A stretch of DNA of 64,000 nt from Runella limosa DSM 17973 (GTDB taxonomy: Bacteria; Bacteroidota; Bacteroidia; Cytophagales; Spirosomataceae): positions 36,961 to 100,960 of the forward strand of contig NZ_AXVJ01000055.1 in assembly GCF_000482465.1 (NCBI RefSeq), written 5' to 3'. The first letter of the stretch is position 1. Each line of letters starts with the position of its first letter. The translations under genes were made by a program, and so were the position numbers. This document shows, in pieces, positions 44,185 through 53,341 of this stretch. The notes under the pieces were generated by a model. The model was not told where the DNA came from and did not search any database. It worked only from the letters and a program-made list of their open reading frames with translations.

Positions 44185-45459
44185 ATGAACAATCCTGCAT
44201 TCCAAGACTTACAAGCCACGCAATACGAAGATTTGTACCACGTTGACGACGCGCCCGTGGCCGATTTGCGCGTCAAAGCCCTCAGCCGAATGGGCTGGTG
44301 GGTCGTTATTTTTGCCCTGACGGGCGTGTTGGCGGGCGCACTGATTATTTTGCCCGATACCATCCAAACCCCGTTTGTGCTAAAATCAGAAGTGACCGAA
44401 GATATTTATCGTTTTCCATCGGCGGTCTATGTGGAGCGCATACACGTTCGTAGTGGACAAAAAGTAAAGGCAGGCGATGTGATTCTCGAAATCAGTGCTC
44501 CTGATATTGCCGCACTAACGGCAGAACTGACTTCTGCCCAAGCCAATTTGAAAAGTTTTGAGCAGTTTAAATCAGTGGCAACGCAAAATGAACGGCAGAT
44601 TATCGAAGTCAATATTCAACGGATTCGAGAAGAAATTGCGTTGAAAAAATCGCAGTTAGCCATCGCCGAGCAAAAGTGGGCTTCTGACTTTCAGAAATTG
44701 GTCCATGAAGCCCAAGAGATGAAGCGCCTTTTTGTAGTAAATCAGGAACTATACAAAAACGGAGATGTGAGTAAAAACGAGCTTAATCAGCACGAAACCA
44801 ACGCCTTGCGTGCCAAAAATGCCCAGGAAATAGCGTACCAAAGTTATTTGGAAAACCGTAACCTACTCCAGCGCGACATTGCCTCAAAAGAATTGGAAAT
44901 AAGTGGTTTGGAAAAACAAATTTCCAAAAACAACAACGACCATTTACTGGAAGGTGACCGCCTCAAAGGAAGTTTCTCGACGGCACAGCAGCGATTGAAA
45001 GGAACCTACGGAACGTTTGAAATGACGTCCGACAACCATTTATTGTTAAAAGCAAAGCACAACGGTACAGTTTCCTTTGTTTTTGAGGGTGACAAAGAAG
45101 TAGCACCGAGCACGATTTTACTGAAAATGATTTACGAAGAAGCGCCGCTTTACGCCTATGCCCAGGTAAATTCATCGCAAATTGGCAAAGTAAAAGTAGG
45201 TCAAGAAGTGGTGATGAAGCTTGACGCTTATCCTGTGTATGAGTGGGGAGGAGCGACGGGCAGCGTATCAGAGGTATCGCTGACGCCCGACGAAAAAGGG
45301 ATGTTCAACGTGCGGGTACAAGTCGAAGACTTACAAAAACTGCGCGGCCGTCTCAACATTGGTATGCTAGGTAAAGCCAATATTGTTACGGATGAACGTA
45401 CCATTTTTGGGTACTTGTTCCGCAAGTTTCAAAAAACAACGTCCGAGTTAGTTGAGTAG
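44185..45459 (+). CDS. HlyD-family periplasmic adaptor of the lanthipeptide exporter
   Basis: A 424-residue membrane-fusion protein. One N-terminal membrane helix (about 36-57, WWVVIFALTGVLAGALIIL) is followed by a biotinyl-lipoyl-like half (VERIHVRSGQKVKAGDVILEIS), a long coiled-coil hairpin (about 110-270) and the second beta-barrel half (LLKAKHNGTVSFVFEG, GQEVVMKLDAYPVYEWGG). It should connect the C39 ABC transporter to an outer-membrane TolC-type channel, which is not encoded here. It is the last gene of the lanthipeptide operon. Confidence 0.92.
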   Translation: MNNPAFQDLQATQYEDLYHVDDAPVADLRVKALSRMGWWVVIFALTGVLAGALIILPDTIQTPFVLKSEVTEDIYRFPSAVYVERIHVRSGQKVKAGDVILEISAPDIAALTAELTSAQANLKSFEQFKSVATQNERQIIEVNIQRIREEIALKKSQLAIAEQKWASDFQKLVHEAQEMKRLFVVNQELYKNGDVSKNELNQHETNALRAKNAQEIAYQSYLENRNLLQRDIASKELEISGLEKQISKNNNDHLLEGDRLKGSFSTAQQRLKGTYGTFEMTSDNHLLLKAKHNGTVSFVFEGDKEVAPSTILLKMIYEEAPLYAYAQVNSSQIGKVKVGQEVVMKLDAYPVYEWGGATGSVSEVSLTPDEKGMFNVRVQVEDLQKLRGRLNIGMLGKANIVTDERTIFGYLFRKFQKTTSELVE

Positions 45460-45498
45460 GTATTTTAGAGAAGTTAGCCACCTTACTCAAAAAAATGT

Positions 45499-45506
45499 TA
45501 CTTTTG
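45499..45506 (+). promoter_or_regulatory. -7 promoter box of the MazG-like gene
   Basis: TACTTTTG matches TAnnTTTG, 34 bp before the start codon. It suggests this gene is transcribed apart from the lanthipeptide operon. Confidence 0.45.
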
Positions 45507-45540
45507 GGCAACGTTAGTCAACAACACACGAGCCCCAAGC

Positions 45541-46008
45541 ATGGAAAAATTAGACTGTCTCAATCAAGTCGCTGAGTTTCACCGTACCTTCAAGCATCCC
45601 ATCTTATCTATCCCCCAAATCCCCTCTGAAGACCGTTGCAACCTGCGGGTAGCGCTCATTGCTGAAGAGTTAAAAGAATTGGAAGTAGCTATTTTAGAAA
45701 AGGATATTGTTGGGGTGGCCGATGCACTTGCCGATATTCAGTATGTATTATCGGGAGCAGTGCTTGAATTTGGTTTGGGAGAACAGTTCAAAGCGTTGTT
45801 TGATGAAGTGCAGCGCTCCAATATGAGCAAAGCTTGCAACACCGAAGAGGAAGCCCAAGCAACCGTCAAACACTTCCAAGACAAAGGTACGGAATGTTAT
45901 TATGTCGAAGATGCAGGAAAGTATTTGGTGTATCGTACCGCCGATAACAAAACGCTCAAATCTATTTTTTATTCACCTGCTGATTTGGAAGGTGTATTAA
46001 AAAAATAA
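45541..46008 (+). CDS. MazG/PRA-PH-like nucleoside triphosphate pyrophosphohydrolase
   Basis: A 155-residue all-alpha pyrophosphohydrolase. The metal-binding pattern of the superfamily is visible: EELKELEVAI followed by VADALADIQYVLSG. The C-terminal 45 residues (CYYVEDAGKYLVYRTADNKTLKS) are typical of the housekeeping subfamily seen in Bacteroidota. It cleaves pyrophosphate from a nucleotide or phosphoribosyl nucleotide; the exact substrate cannot be read from sequence. It has its own promoter-like box and a strong terminator, so it is probably a single-gene unit. Confidence 0.85.
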   Translation: MEKLDCLNQVAEFHRTFKHPILSIPQIPSEDRCNLRVALIAEELKELEVAILEKDIVGVADALADIQYVLSGAVLEFGLGEQFKALFDEVQRSNMSKACNTEEEAQATVKHFQDKGTECYYVEDAGKYLVYRTADNKTLKSIFYSPADLEGVLKK

Positions 46009-46090
46009 ATTATGTCGTTTAAGAAACTTGTTTGGCATGGAGTTTGATGTCAAATTAAGTATAATAATAGAGTAGGGTAATTTGGCATTA

Positions 46091-46124
46091 GCCCCGTTCC
46101 ATTGGAACGGGGCCATGTTTTTTT
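46091..46124 (+). terminator. Terminator after the MazG-like gene
   Basis: A perfect 10-bp stem, GCCCCGTTCC (46091-46100) with GGAACGGGGC (46104-46113), and a 3-base loop. A T-run starts 4 bp later. Confidence 0.75.
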
Positions 46125-46135
46125 ATAGGGGGTAA

Positions 46136-48862
46136 CTAATTCTTCTTAATCAATTTAATGGTGCGCCGCCGACTCGGAAATTGTACTTGCAGTAAATAAC
46201 TCCCTTCGGCCAAATGCGAAGTCGCAATTTCAAGTTCAGAGAGGCCATCGAGTGTGGCATTTTGGTATATAGTACGGCCATCAATACCATACAGTATAAG
46301 TTCCTTTACAGGCTCAGGGGCATGATTCCATTGCACTTTTAAAGTATGTTGGAAAGGGTTTGGAAACGCTTTTACATCTTCGTCTGTGCTTATATCCAAT
46401 GCCTCGGCAGCCAAGCGAGTTGTGGCCGAGTAGCAAGGAGTGCTCTGTGAAGGTCCAGTTCCTGTGGGCGTAAAACTGCTGCTGTTGGTCACCACAATTT
46501 TATCAATGCGTATGCCATCTTCGCGCATCCAGATGTTGAGCACGTTGTAGCCTGGGGTAGTGACATTGGCCGTAACCCGAACGGCACTGACGGCTCCTAC
46601 CCACGTCCAAGACGTACCTCCATTATTATTGATACCATTGGTAAAGTTAGAAGACACAGAAACACCGTTGAGACCTACATAAAATGCGTCGTCGGATGTG
46701 GTACTATTTCCTGCCGACATCCGAACCCAGATGTAATAAGTGCCTGGCGTACTGATATTGAGTACGTAGTCGAGGCGAGGGCCGTTTAGGCTTGTGCCTG
46801 TGTTTACGCCTGTTCCCGTTACGCGCATAGCTACCCCACCCGAAGCACTTGAGTTGGAAAACGACGACCAAGAGCGTGAGGCTGCCGAACCTGTCCCTGC
46901 GGCGGCCGTGTTGTAGTTTTCAGCTTCAACCGTTACAATGCCTCCTGCGTCAGAATAACATTTGGCGGGAAAACAGGTGCTAGAAGCACTGCTACTGCCT
47001 GGACAGTAAGTTTGAAAGGTAGAGGTCGCAGCTGTGCTTGAAAGCGAAGGGCAATTGGCCTTGACGCTGTATTCGTAATTCGTAAATGACGTCAATCCCG
47101 CTAAAGCACGAGAAAGATTGGTCGAAGTTGAACTTTGCCAAGTGCTGCTTCCCACGGGGCGATAGTCGAAGGTATAAGAAGAGGCGCCACTGACACTCGC
47201 CCAAGCAACCGTTGCGGTGGAGCTACTGAGGTTAGTCACTGAGACGCTAGAAGGAGTAGAGCAGCTTGGCGTGTTGTAAGTTTTGGTAACGGTTTGTTGC
47301 TGAACGTGCATTCCGTTATCAACACTAATGGTGAAAGTAATGGCTGTGCCGAGCGGCGTGGCGGGGTCTATGGTAAAACCAATGCCATCATTGAGGGTTT
47401 GTAAAAATCCAACGGTAGTGTTTGTATAGGTTTTAGGAGCAGCTACCGAGGTAACATAGGGGCTCGTTGACGATACACTAACGGTATAACTCGCATTTTT
47501 GAGACTAAAGTTTTTGAACGCATACTGAAGGGTACTACTGGTACTTGCAAAAGTGGCGGGGCCATTGTCGGTAGCAGTAGCATAGAATGTTGAAACGCGC
47601 AAAATTTTCTTGTTCATGTCAATGGTGCTGTTGCACAACGGAACAATGCGCGTGGAAGCAGGCCAAAACCCGTCAGACGAACTACCCACTTCGGGGGTAA
47701 ATCCAAACATTTTTACTTTGCTTGTTTGCTGGCCATATTCCCAGTCGGGGGCGGTGCCGTTGGCCGTATAACCCACCGTTTGGTAGGCATTGCCTGCTAC
47801 AAAGCCATTTTCTTGGGTAAAATAGGTGCTAATTTGCTGAAAAAGCGCTTGTTCGGGGTTATTGTTGGGGTTGAGACTCTCAAAAGGATAGATTAAATAA
47901 TTGCCGTAAGAGTGAAAATTGATGGTAGTCACAAACGGATGTTGTTGACAAAACAGGTTGACGGCATTGGTTTCGGGTTCCGAAAAAGCGGCGGTACCTC
48001 GGTAGGTTTCGGAGGTTTGGGTGGGAGAGGAACCTGTATTGTTTAGCGCATAATTATAGCCGTAATTGCGGTTTAGGTCAACCCCATACGAGCCACCCGA
48101 ATTGAGCCGACGGTTTTTGCGCCACATTCCTCCACCGTTGGGGTTGGTGGTTTGGTTATAGACGTAACCGTCGGGATTGAGGCAAGGCAAAATGTAGAGT
48201 TCTGAGCTATTGAGTAACGTCTTGACTTCGGGGTCGGTATTGTAATTTTCAAGTAAGTGCCACATAAAAAATACGAGCTGGGTAAGGCTCATGGGTTCAC
48301 GGGCATGGTGGAGGGCATTCATCATGAGCTCAGGCTCGTTTTCATCTACGTCGGGATTGTCACTGATTTTGATCATGTAAATGGGGCGGCTCTGCACAGA
48401 ATTTCCTATCGAAACTTTGGAGGAAATCAGGTTAGGATAGAGTGCCCGCATGTTGTCAAGAATGGCCTCTAACTGCTGAAAAGTGTAAAAACCACCCATA
48501 CTTCCCGTACCAAAGTTAGCGGGAGTTGGTACGGCACTTGTTCGGGCCATTTGGCCAATTTTGCGGTTTTGTTCATCCATTTTAAGATTGAAAGCTTGAT
48601 ACGATTTTTCAAGGTCTTCAATCAAGTACTTTACTTTTACTCCATGTTTTCGAAAGACCTGCAGGTCGTTGTCGGAGATTTCGGCCACTAGCGTTTTTTT
48701 GTCAAAACTAAAGTGGTCAATTTCCAGACCGTCGTTAAACAGTTTCTCCAATTGATAAGGGTCAATGTTGACCTGTATGCGGTGAAATTTAAGGCGATTT
48801 TGCCCAAAAGAAGTGCAGAAAGCTGCTAAAAACAGCATGGCGAAGCATAAAAATGATTTCAT
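46136..48862 (-). CDS. Secreted M14 zinc carboxypeptidase with FN3, carbohydrate-binding-like and T9SS sorting domains
   Basis: A 908-residue secreted peptidase. The ATG at 48862 gives the signal peptide MKSFLCFAMLFLAAFCTSFG; a TTG three codons upstream is less likely. The M14 domain (about 115-430) has the zinc pair in HHAREP (about 185-191), a third ligand in TTINFHSYGNY and the catalytic Glu in GFTPEVGSS. Next come a fibronectin type III domain (about 540-620), a CBM6-like domain (about 640-780, VTVEAENYNTAAAG) and a type IX secretion sorting tail (last 75 residues, AFPNPFQHTLKVQW to TIKLIKKN). It is therefore likely displayed or released at the cell surface. Confidence 0.94.
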   Translation of the reverse strand: MKSFLCFAMLFLAAFCTSFGQNRLKFHRIQVNIDPYQLEKLFNDGLEIDHFSFDKKTLVAEISDNDLQVFRKHGVKVKYLIEDLEKSYQAFNLKMDEQNRKIGQMARTSAVPTPANFGTGSMGGFYTFQQLEAILDNMRALYPNLISSKVSIGNSVQSRPIYMIKISDNPDVDENEPELMMNALHHAREPMSLTQLVFFMWHLLENYNTDPEVKTLLNSSELYILPCLNPDGYVYNQTTNPNGGGMWRKNRRLNSGGSYGVDLNRNYGYNYALNNTGSSPTQTSETYRGTAAFSEPETNAVNLFCQQHPFVTTINFHSYGNYLIYPFESLNPNNNPEQALFQQISTYFTQENGFVAGNAYQTVGYTANGTAPDWEYGQQTSKVKMFGFTPEVGSSSDGFWPASTRIVPLCNSTIDMNKKILRVSTFYATATDNGPATFASTSSTLQYAFKNFSLKNASYTVSVSSTSPYVTSVAAPKTYTNTTVGFLQTLNDGIGFTIDPATPLGTAITFTISVDNGMHVQQQTVTKTYNTPSCSTPSSVSVTNLSSSTATVAWASVSGASSYTFDYRPVGSSTWQSSTSTNLSRALAGLTSFTNYEYSVKANCPSLSSTAATSTFQTYCPGSSSASSTCFPAKCYSDAGGIVTVEAENYNTAAAGTGSAASRSWSSFSNSSASGGVAMRVTGTGVNTGTSLNGPRLDYVLNISTPGTYYIWVRMSAGNSTTSDDAFYVGLNGVSVSSNFTNGINNNGGTSWTWVGAVSAVRVTANVTTPGYNVLNIWMREDGIRIDKIVVTNSSSFTPTGTGPSQSTPCYSATTRLAAEALDISTDEDVKAFPNPFQHTLKVQWNHAPEPVKELILYGIDGRTIYQNATLDGLSELEIATSHLAEGSYLLQVQFPSRRRTIKLIKKN

Positions 48863-48954
48863 AACGGACAAGATATTTGGTTTATAACGTTGTAAAAAAC
48901 GATGATAATATTGTCATAAAAAATGACTTTTCCAAATACATATTCATATAAAAT

Positions 48955-48984
48955 AAAAAAGGCCGAACCTGTGTTCGACCTTTT
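48955..48984 (-). terminator. Terminator of the ald gene
   Basis: Read leftward, AAAAGG-T-CGAAC and GTTCG-G-CCTTTT form an 11-bp stem with one mismatch and the loop ACAG, followed by more T. It lies 43 bp past the ald stop. Confidence 0.75.
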
Positions 48985-49026
48985 CAGACATCAATCTCAA
49001 TTTATAAAAAATTAACCCACCAGTTC

Positions 49027-50142
49027 TTAATTTAGTACCTCCTCAAGGGGAGTATATGCCAAGCCCCACGCATCGGCAACGGCTTTGTAAACAATCTTGC
49101 CGTTTACGACGTTTAGACCTTTTTTCAATTCTTCGTTTTGGGCACAAGCTTTTTGCCAACCTTTGTTTGCCAATTGGATTGCGTACGGCAAGGTCGCGTT
49201 GGTCAATGCAAGGGTAGAAGTATAAGGTACGGCACCTGGCATGTTGGCTACGCAGTAGTGAACAATACCGTCGATTTCGTACGTTGGATTTTCGTGCGTA
49301 GTCGGCGTACATGTTTCAATACATCCACCTTGGTCAACGGCTACGTCCACCAATACTGTTCCTTTTTTCATCAACGAAAGCATGTCGCGCGTGATGAGGT
49401 GTGGTGCCTTCGCGCCAGGAATCAATACCGCTCCTACGATAAGGTCCGACTGTGAAACCAATTGACGAATGTTGTACTCGTTCGACATCACAGTGTCGGC
49501 ATTGGCAGGAAGGACATCTTCCAAATAACGCAAGCGATTCAAGTTTACGTCCACAATCGTCACGTTAGCGCCCAAGCCTGTCGCCATTTTGGCCGCCTGA
49601 GTTCCTACAATTCCACCGCCCAAAATCAATACATTGGCAGGTTTTACGCCTGCTACACCGCCGAGCAAAATACCGCGTCCGCCCATTGGTTTTTCCAAAT
49701 ATTTGGCACCTTCCTGAATCGCCATCCGACCTGCTACTTCCGACATAGGTACAAGAAGTGGTAACGAGCGGTCCGCTTTTTCTACGGTTTCGTAGGCCAA
49801 ACATACGGCGTTACGTTCAATCATTGCGTGCGTTAGAGGCTCCGACGACGCAAAGTGAAAGTACGTAAACAACAATTGATTTTCTTTGATTAAGGCGTAT
49901 TCCGACGCAATCGGCTCTTTTACTTTCACAATCATTTCGGCGATTTCGTACACCGCTTCAATGGTTGGAAGGATAATCGCTCCTGCTTTTTCGTATTCCG
50001 AATCTTCAAATCCGCTACCTACCCCTGCCGTTGACTGTATGTAAACGGGATGGCCATTTTTACGAAATTCTGCTACTCCTGCGGGAGTCAACGCTACGCG
50101 GTTTTCGTTGTTTTTGATTTCCTTAGGTACGCCGATAATCAT
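49027..50142 (-). CDS. ald: Alanine dehydrogenase
   Basis: A 371-residue NAD-dependent enzyme that converts L-alanine to pyruvate and ammonia and back. The N-terminus MIIGVPKEIKNNENRVALTP is the family signature. The Rossmann region is VLILGGGIVGTQAAKMATGLGANVTIVD. GSGFEDSEYEKAGA and YFHFASSEPLTHAM also match. It is full length and transcribed away from an Lrp/AsnC regulator across 195 bp, a classic pairing in which the regulator senses alanine or other amino acids and controls ald. Confidence 0.96.
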   Translation of the reverse strand: MIIGVPKEIKNNENRVALTPAGVAEFRKNGHPVYIQSTAGVGSGFEDSEYEKAGAIILPTIEAVYEIAEMIVKVKEPIASEYALIKENQLLFTYFHFASSEPLTHAMIERNAVCLAYETVEKADRSLPLLVPMSEVAGRMAIQEGAKYLEKPMGGRGILLGGVAGVKPANVLILGGGIVGTQAAKMATGLGANVTIVDVNLNRLRYLEDVLPANADTVMSNEYNIRQLVSQSDLIVGAVLIPGAKAPHLITRDMLSLMKKGTVLVDVAVDQGGCIETCTPTTHENPTYEIDGIVHYCVANMPGAVPYTSTLALTNATLPYAIQLANKGWQKACAQNEELKKGLNVVNGKIVYKAVADAWGLAYTPLEEVLN

Positions 50143-50195
50143 TGTCGTAATTGGTTTAGAATAAGTGTCAGAATGTTGATTTTTGGAATACGATA

Positions 50196-50203
50196 CAAAA
50201 TTA
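50196..50203 (-). promoter_or_regulatory. -7 promoter box of ald
   Basis: On the minus strand it reads TAATTTTG, matching TAnnTTTG, 53 bp before the ald ATG. Confidence 0.45.
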
Positions 50204-50254
50204 CGGCGAACGAAAATATTTTCTGTTATTGAAAAATAAATAAGAAAATAAAAC

Positions 50255-50280
50255 TTATTTATCGAAAAAAAGATAAATAA
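50255..50280. promoter_or_regulatory. Candidate Lrp/AsnC operator in the ald-lrp spacer
   Basis: TTATTTATC (50255-50263) and GATAAATAA (50272-50280) form a perfect 9-8-9 inverted repeat in an A/T-rich region. Lrp-type proteins bind such AT-rich imperfect palindromes. Its place between the two promoters fits control of ald, autoregulation, or both. Confidence 0.5.
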
Positions 50281-50337
50281 TTTCTATTATTGAATTGAAT
50301 TTTGATTGAAAGACGAAAAATATTCGCCCACCTTATT

Positions 50338-50799
50338 ATGGTTCATCTCGACGATACCGATTTGCAAATTTTGAAGCTACTGCAAACCAACGCCCAGCTG
50401 ACAATCAAAGAGATTGCGGCACAAATCAATCTCTCTATTACACCCGTCCACGACCGTATCAAAAAACTGGAACGGGAAGGAATCATCGAAAAATACGTGA
50501 CGATTCTGAACCGCAAAAAACTAAACAAGGGCTTGGTGGTTTATTGTAACGTAACGCTCGATAAACAACAGCACGAAAACTTTCGCGAGTTTAACGAAGC
50601 CATGCTTCAAATGCCCGAGGTAGTCGAGTGCTGTGTGGTGTCAGGGACGTTTGATTACCTCATTAAAATCGTGGCGACCGACGTGGAGAGTTACCACGCC
50701 TTTTACCAAGAAAAATTAGCCAGTTTTAAAGCCATTTCGCACATAAGCAGTTTTTTTGTGATGTCGGAAGTGAAAAGTACGACGGCTATACCGATATGA
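50338..50799 (+). CDS. Lrp/AsnC-family transcriptional regulator
   Basis: A 153-residue regulator. The ATG at 50338 begins at the conserved helix-turn-helix (LDDTDLQILKLLQTNAQLTI, then EIAAQINLSITPVHDRIKKLE). The open frame extends 12 codons upstream without matching the family. The C-terminal RAM domain (about 65-150) should bind an amino acid effector and mediate oligomers. It diverges from ald and is its likely regulator. Its stop overlaps the menD start by 4 bp, so it is co-transcribed with a gene of unrelated function. Confidence 0.94.
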   Translation: MVHLDDTDLQILKLLQTNAQLTIKEIAAQINLSITPVHDRIKKLEREGIIEKYVTILNRKKLNKGLVVYCNVTLDKQQHENFREFNEAMLQMPEVVECCVVSGTFDYLIKIVATDVESYHAFYQEKLASFKAISHISSFFVMSEVKSTTAIPI

Positions 50800-52568
50800 T
50801 ACTTCAATCCATCAATAACATTGCCGAACTCTGCGCCCGTAAAGGTGTTCAACAAGTAGTCATTTCGCCAGGGTCGAGGAGTGCGGCGCTTACCTTGGCG
50901 TTTGCGCGTCATCGTGACATAAAAACAAAAGTAATTCCTGACGAACGAGTGGCGGGTTTTGTCGGTATGGGCATGGCACAGTACAGCGGCCAGACGGTTG
51001 CTTTGGTGTGTACCTCAGGCAGTGCAGCTTATAACCTTGCTCCTGCGATAGTGGAGGCGTTTTTTCAAGAAATACCGTTGCTGGTTTTGACCGCCGACCG
51101 CCCCAAAGAATGGATACACCAACAAGACGGGCAAACCATTTATCAAAATGAACTCTACGGTAAGCACGTCAAAAAATCGTTTGAATTACCTGCGGATTAT
51201 GCCCATCCCGATACAAATTGGTACATCGAACGCGTACTCAACGAGGCCATAAATCTTTCTCAAACGTATCCCAAAGGGCCAGTACACGTCAATGTGCCGA
51301 TTCGGGAGCCGTTTTACCCCACAGCCAATGAAAAAATTACCTACGACCGCAACGTTCGATTGATCGAGCGACTTTCAACGCAACCGACCCTTTCTCCCGA
51401 AACGTGGCATCGTTTGCAAGAGGAGTTTGAAAACACATCTCGCGTACTGATTGCGGTGGGACAGCTTCCACCCCAATCGGCTTTATGGAAGGTTTTGAAA
51501 GAATTTAGCGAAGAAATGGGCGTGCCCGTGTTGGGAGATATTATTTCAAACATTCCTGCCGACGATGCTTTTGTTCGCCACCATGATGTGTGTTTGCGGC
51601 CAAAAAATCACGAACAATTGGCTGATTTACAGCCTGATTTGTTAATCACCGTGGGGGATTCGTTTATTTCTAAAAACCTGAAACTGTTCCTGCGTAAGTT
51701 TGCTCCCGCGCGCCATTGGCACATCAAACCCACTGAGCAGCTGATAGATACCTTTCAAACCCTGTCGTTGCAGGTGCCCGTAGAGCCAGTTTATTTCTTT
51801 CAAAAATTGCTGGAGGATATTGATTACCAGCAGTTTGTGCATCAAGATGATGACAGCGAGGAGCGTGCTCAATACCGCGAAAAGTGGTTGCAAGCCGACC
51901 GTAATGCCCAACGGAAACTTGCACAGTTTTTCCGTCAAGAAAAGCGTTGGAATGAATTTACGTTGGTTGATTCTATCATGCGTTCGTTGCCCGAAAATTG
52001 CGTCTTGCATTTGGCCAATAGTATGCCCGTGCGTTACGCAAACTTAGTGGGGACAAGCACGCAAGTTGAAGTGTTTGCCAATCGTGGTACGAGTGGGATT
52101 GATGGTTGCACAAGTACGGCCGTCGGTTCGGCGATGATGACCGATAAGTTGGTGTTTTTGCTGACGGGCGATGTCTCGTTTTTTTACGATCGCAACGCGC
52201 TTTGGCATCCACATCTTCCTGAAAACCTACGCATTGTACTTTTTAATAATAACGGTGGAAATATTTTTAGATTGATTGATGGGCCATCGGCACAACCTGA
52301 ATTGGAACAATATTTTGAAACGCGTCACCATACATCGGCACGTAATGCGGCAGAAGATGCAGGCGTGACCTATTTTGCTTTGGATAATAATACGAATACT
52401 CACCAAGACATGATGGCTGCTGTTTTGACGGGCACTGTCAAGGAAGACGCATTGGAATCCATTTGGAAGCAATTTTTGGTTCAAAATGGCAAAGCCAAAT
52501 TGTTAGAAATTTTTACCGACCCCGTGATGAATGGAAACGTTTTTGAGGCGTATCGAAAAATGAGCTAG
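50796..52568 (+). CDS. menD: 2-succinyl-5-enolpyruvyl-6-hydroxy-3-cyclohexene-1-carboxylate synthase MenD
   Basis: A 590-residue thiamine diphosphate enzyme. It joins isochorismate with 2-oxoglutarate in menaquinone synthesis. Family marks are VISPGSRSAALTLAFARH, the ThDP Glu in IPDERVAGFVGMG, LVCTSGSAAYNLAPAIVEAF, and the cofactor-binding GDVSFFYDRNAL to NNNGGNIF stretch (GDxSF...NNxGG). Its end overlaps the converging methyltransferase gene by 4 bp: the two stop codons share CTAG. Other men genes are not in the window. Confidence 0.96.
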   Translation: MILQSINNIAELCARKGVQQVVISPGSRSAALTLAFARHRDIKTKVIPDERVAGFVGMGMAQYSGQTVALVCTSGSAAYNLAPAIVEAFFQEIPLLVLTADRPKEWIHQQDGQTIYQNELYGKHVKKSFELPADYAHPDTNWYIERVLNEAINLSQTYPKGPVHVNVPIREPFYPTANEKITYDRNVRLIERLSTQPTLSPETWHRLQEEFENTSRVLIAVGQLPPQSALWKVLKEFSEEMGVPVLGDIISNIPADDAFVRHHDVCLRPKNHEQLADLQPDLLITVGDSFISKNLKLFLRKFAPARHWHIKPTEQLIDTFQTLSLQVPVEPVYFFQKLLEDIDYQQFVHQDDDSEERAQYREKWLQADRNAQRKLAQFFRQEKRWNEFTLVDSIMRSLPENCVLHLANSMPVRYANLVGTSTQVEVFANRGTSGIDGCTSTAVGSAMMTDKLVFLLTGDVSFFYDRNALWHPHLPENLRIVLFNNNGGNIFRLIDGPSAQPELEQYFETRHHTSARNAAEDAGVTYFALDNNTNTHQDMMAAVLTGTVKEDALESIWKQFLVQNGKAKLLEIFTDPVMNGNVFEAYRKMS

Positions 52569-53218
52569 CTTGAGCACTTAACTGTTTTGAAATAAGATAA
52601 TGTCCCAAACAGGGTGGATTGATTCCCAAGAATTTCCACCTCTTGAAAACCTGATTTTTGCATTAAATCGGGGAGTTTTCCTTCGACGTTATCGTTGGTA
52701 GTATAAAAATTATCAAACACCTGTAACACAAAAAATAAAAACCTCATCAGTGCGGTTTCTGATTTTCCCCAATCAGCAATGTGCAATTCTCCCTGTGGTT
52801 TCAGTACCCGATTGATTTCTTTAAAAGCCGTTATTTTCTGGGTGGTAGTCAAATGATGAAATACCCAAGAAGATAAAACTTTATCAAAGACACAATCGGG
52901 GAAAGGGAAGGTGGTTCCTCCGTATGCCAGCAACGTAATTGCTGACTTTTTTTGACTGATTTTCTTTCGCGCAATAGCCAATATCTGCGGGTCGGTATCT
53001 AAGCCAATAACTGTGCCACTGTTACACTGCTCTTCGATGAGTAGCGTCAGGGTGGCAGTACCGCAGCCAAAGTCTAATACTTTGTCACTAGGCTGAAGTT
53101 GTGCTTGGTGAATCAAACGATTTTTGACTTCCATTTCAGGCATGGTTACTCGGATAAACCAGTCGTAGATAGGAGTCAGAAAATGATATTTGAGGGCTGG
53201 GATGTAGGTTGTGGGCAT
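52565..53218 (-). CDS. Class I SAM-dependent methyltransferase
   Basis: A 217-residue methyltransferase. The open frame runs to 53380, but this would overlap the divergent oxidoreductase start. The ATG at 53218 starts right at MPTTYIPALKYHFLTPIYDW, while ATG 53263 is the alternative. SAM motif I is VLDFGCGTATLTLLI, motif II GTVIGLDTDPQIL, and a later motif is LKPQGELHIADWGKSE. It resembles UbiE/Coq5-like methyltransferases. Its position next to menD raises the idea of a quinone or lipid substrate, but the two genes converge, so this is weak. Confidence 0.85.
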   Translation of the reverse strand: MPTTYIPALKYHFLTPIYDWFIRVTMPEMEVKNRLIHQAQLQPSDKVLDFGCGTATLTLLIEEQCNSGTVIGLDTDPQILAIARKKISQKKSAITLLAYGGTTFPFPDCVFDKVLSSWVFHHLTTTQKITAFKEINRVLKPQGELHIADWGKSETALMRFLFFVLQVFDNFYTTNDNVEGKLPDLMQKSGFQEVEILGNQSTLFGTLSYFKTVKCSS

Positions 53219-53341
53219 CAATTTGGGGAGGTTGTGGGTATAATAGACAAATAAATGACGCATATTGCAGTAATTGCAAAACCTGCGGTACTTTATTTCA
53301 ATAAACAAGCAATCCAATAAAAAACCGCTCCTTTTCCACAA

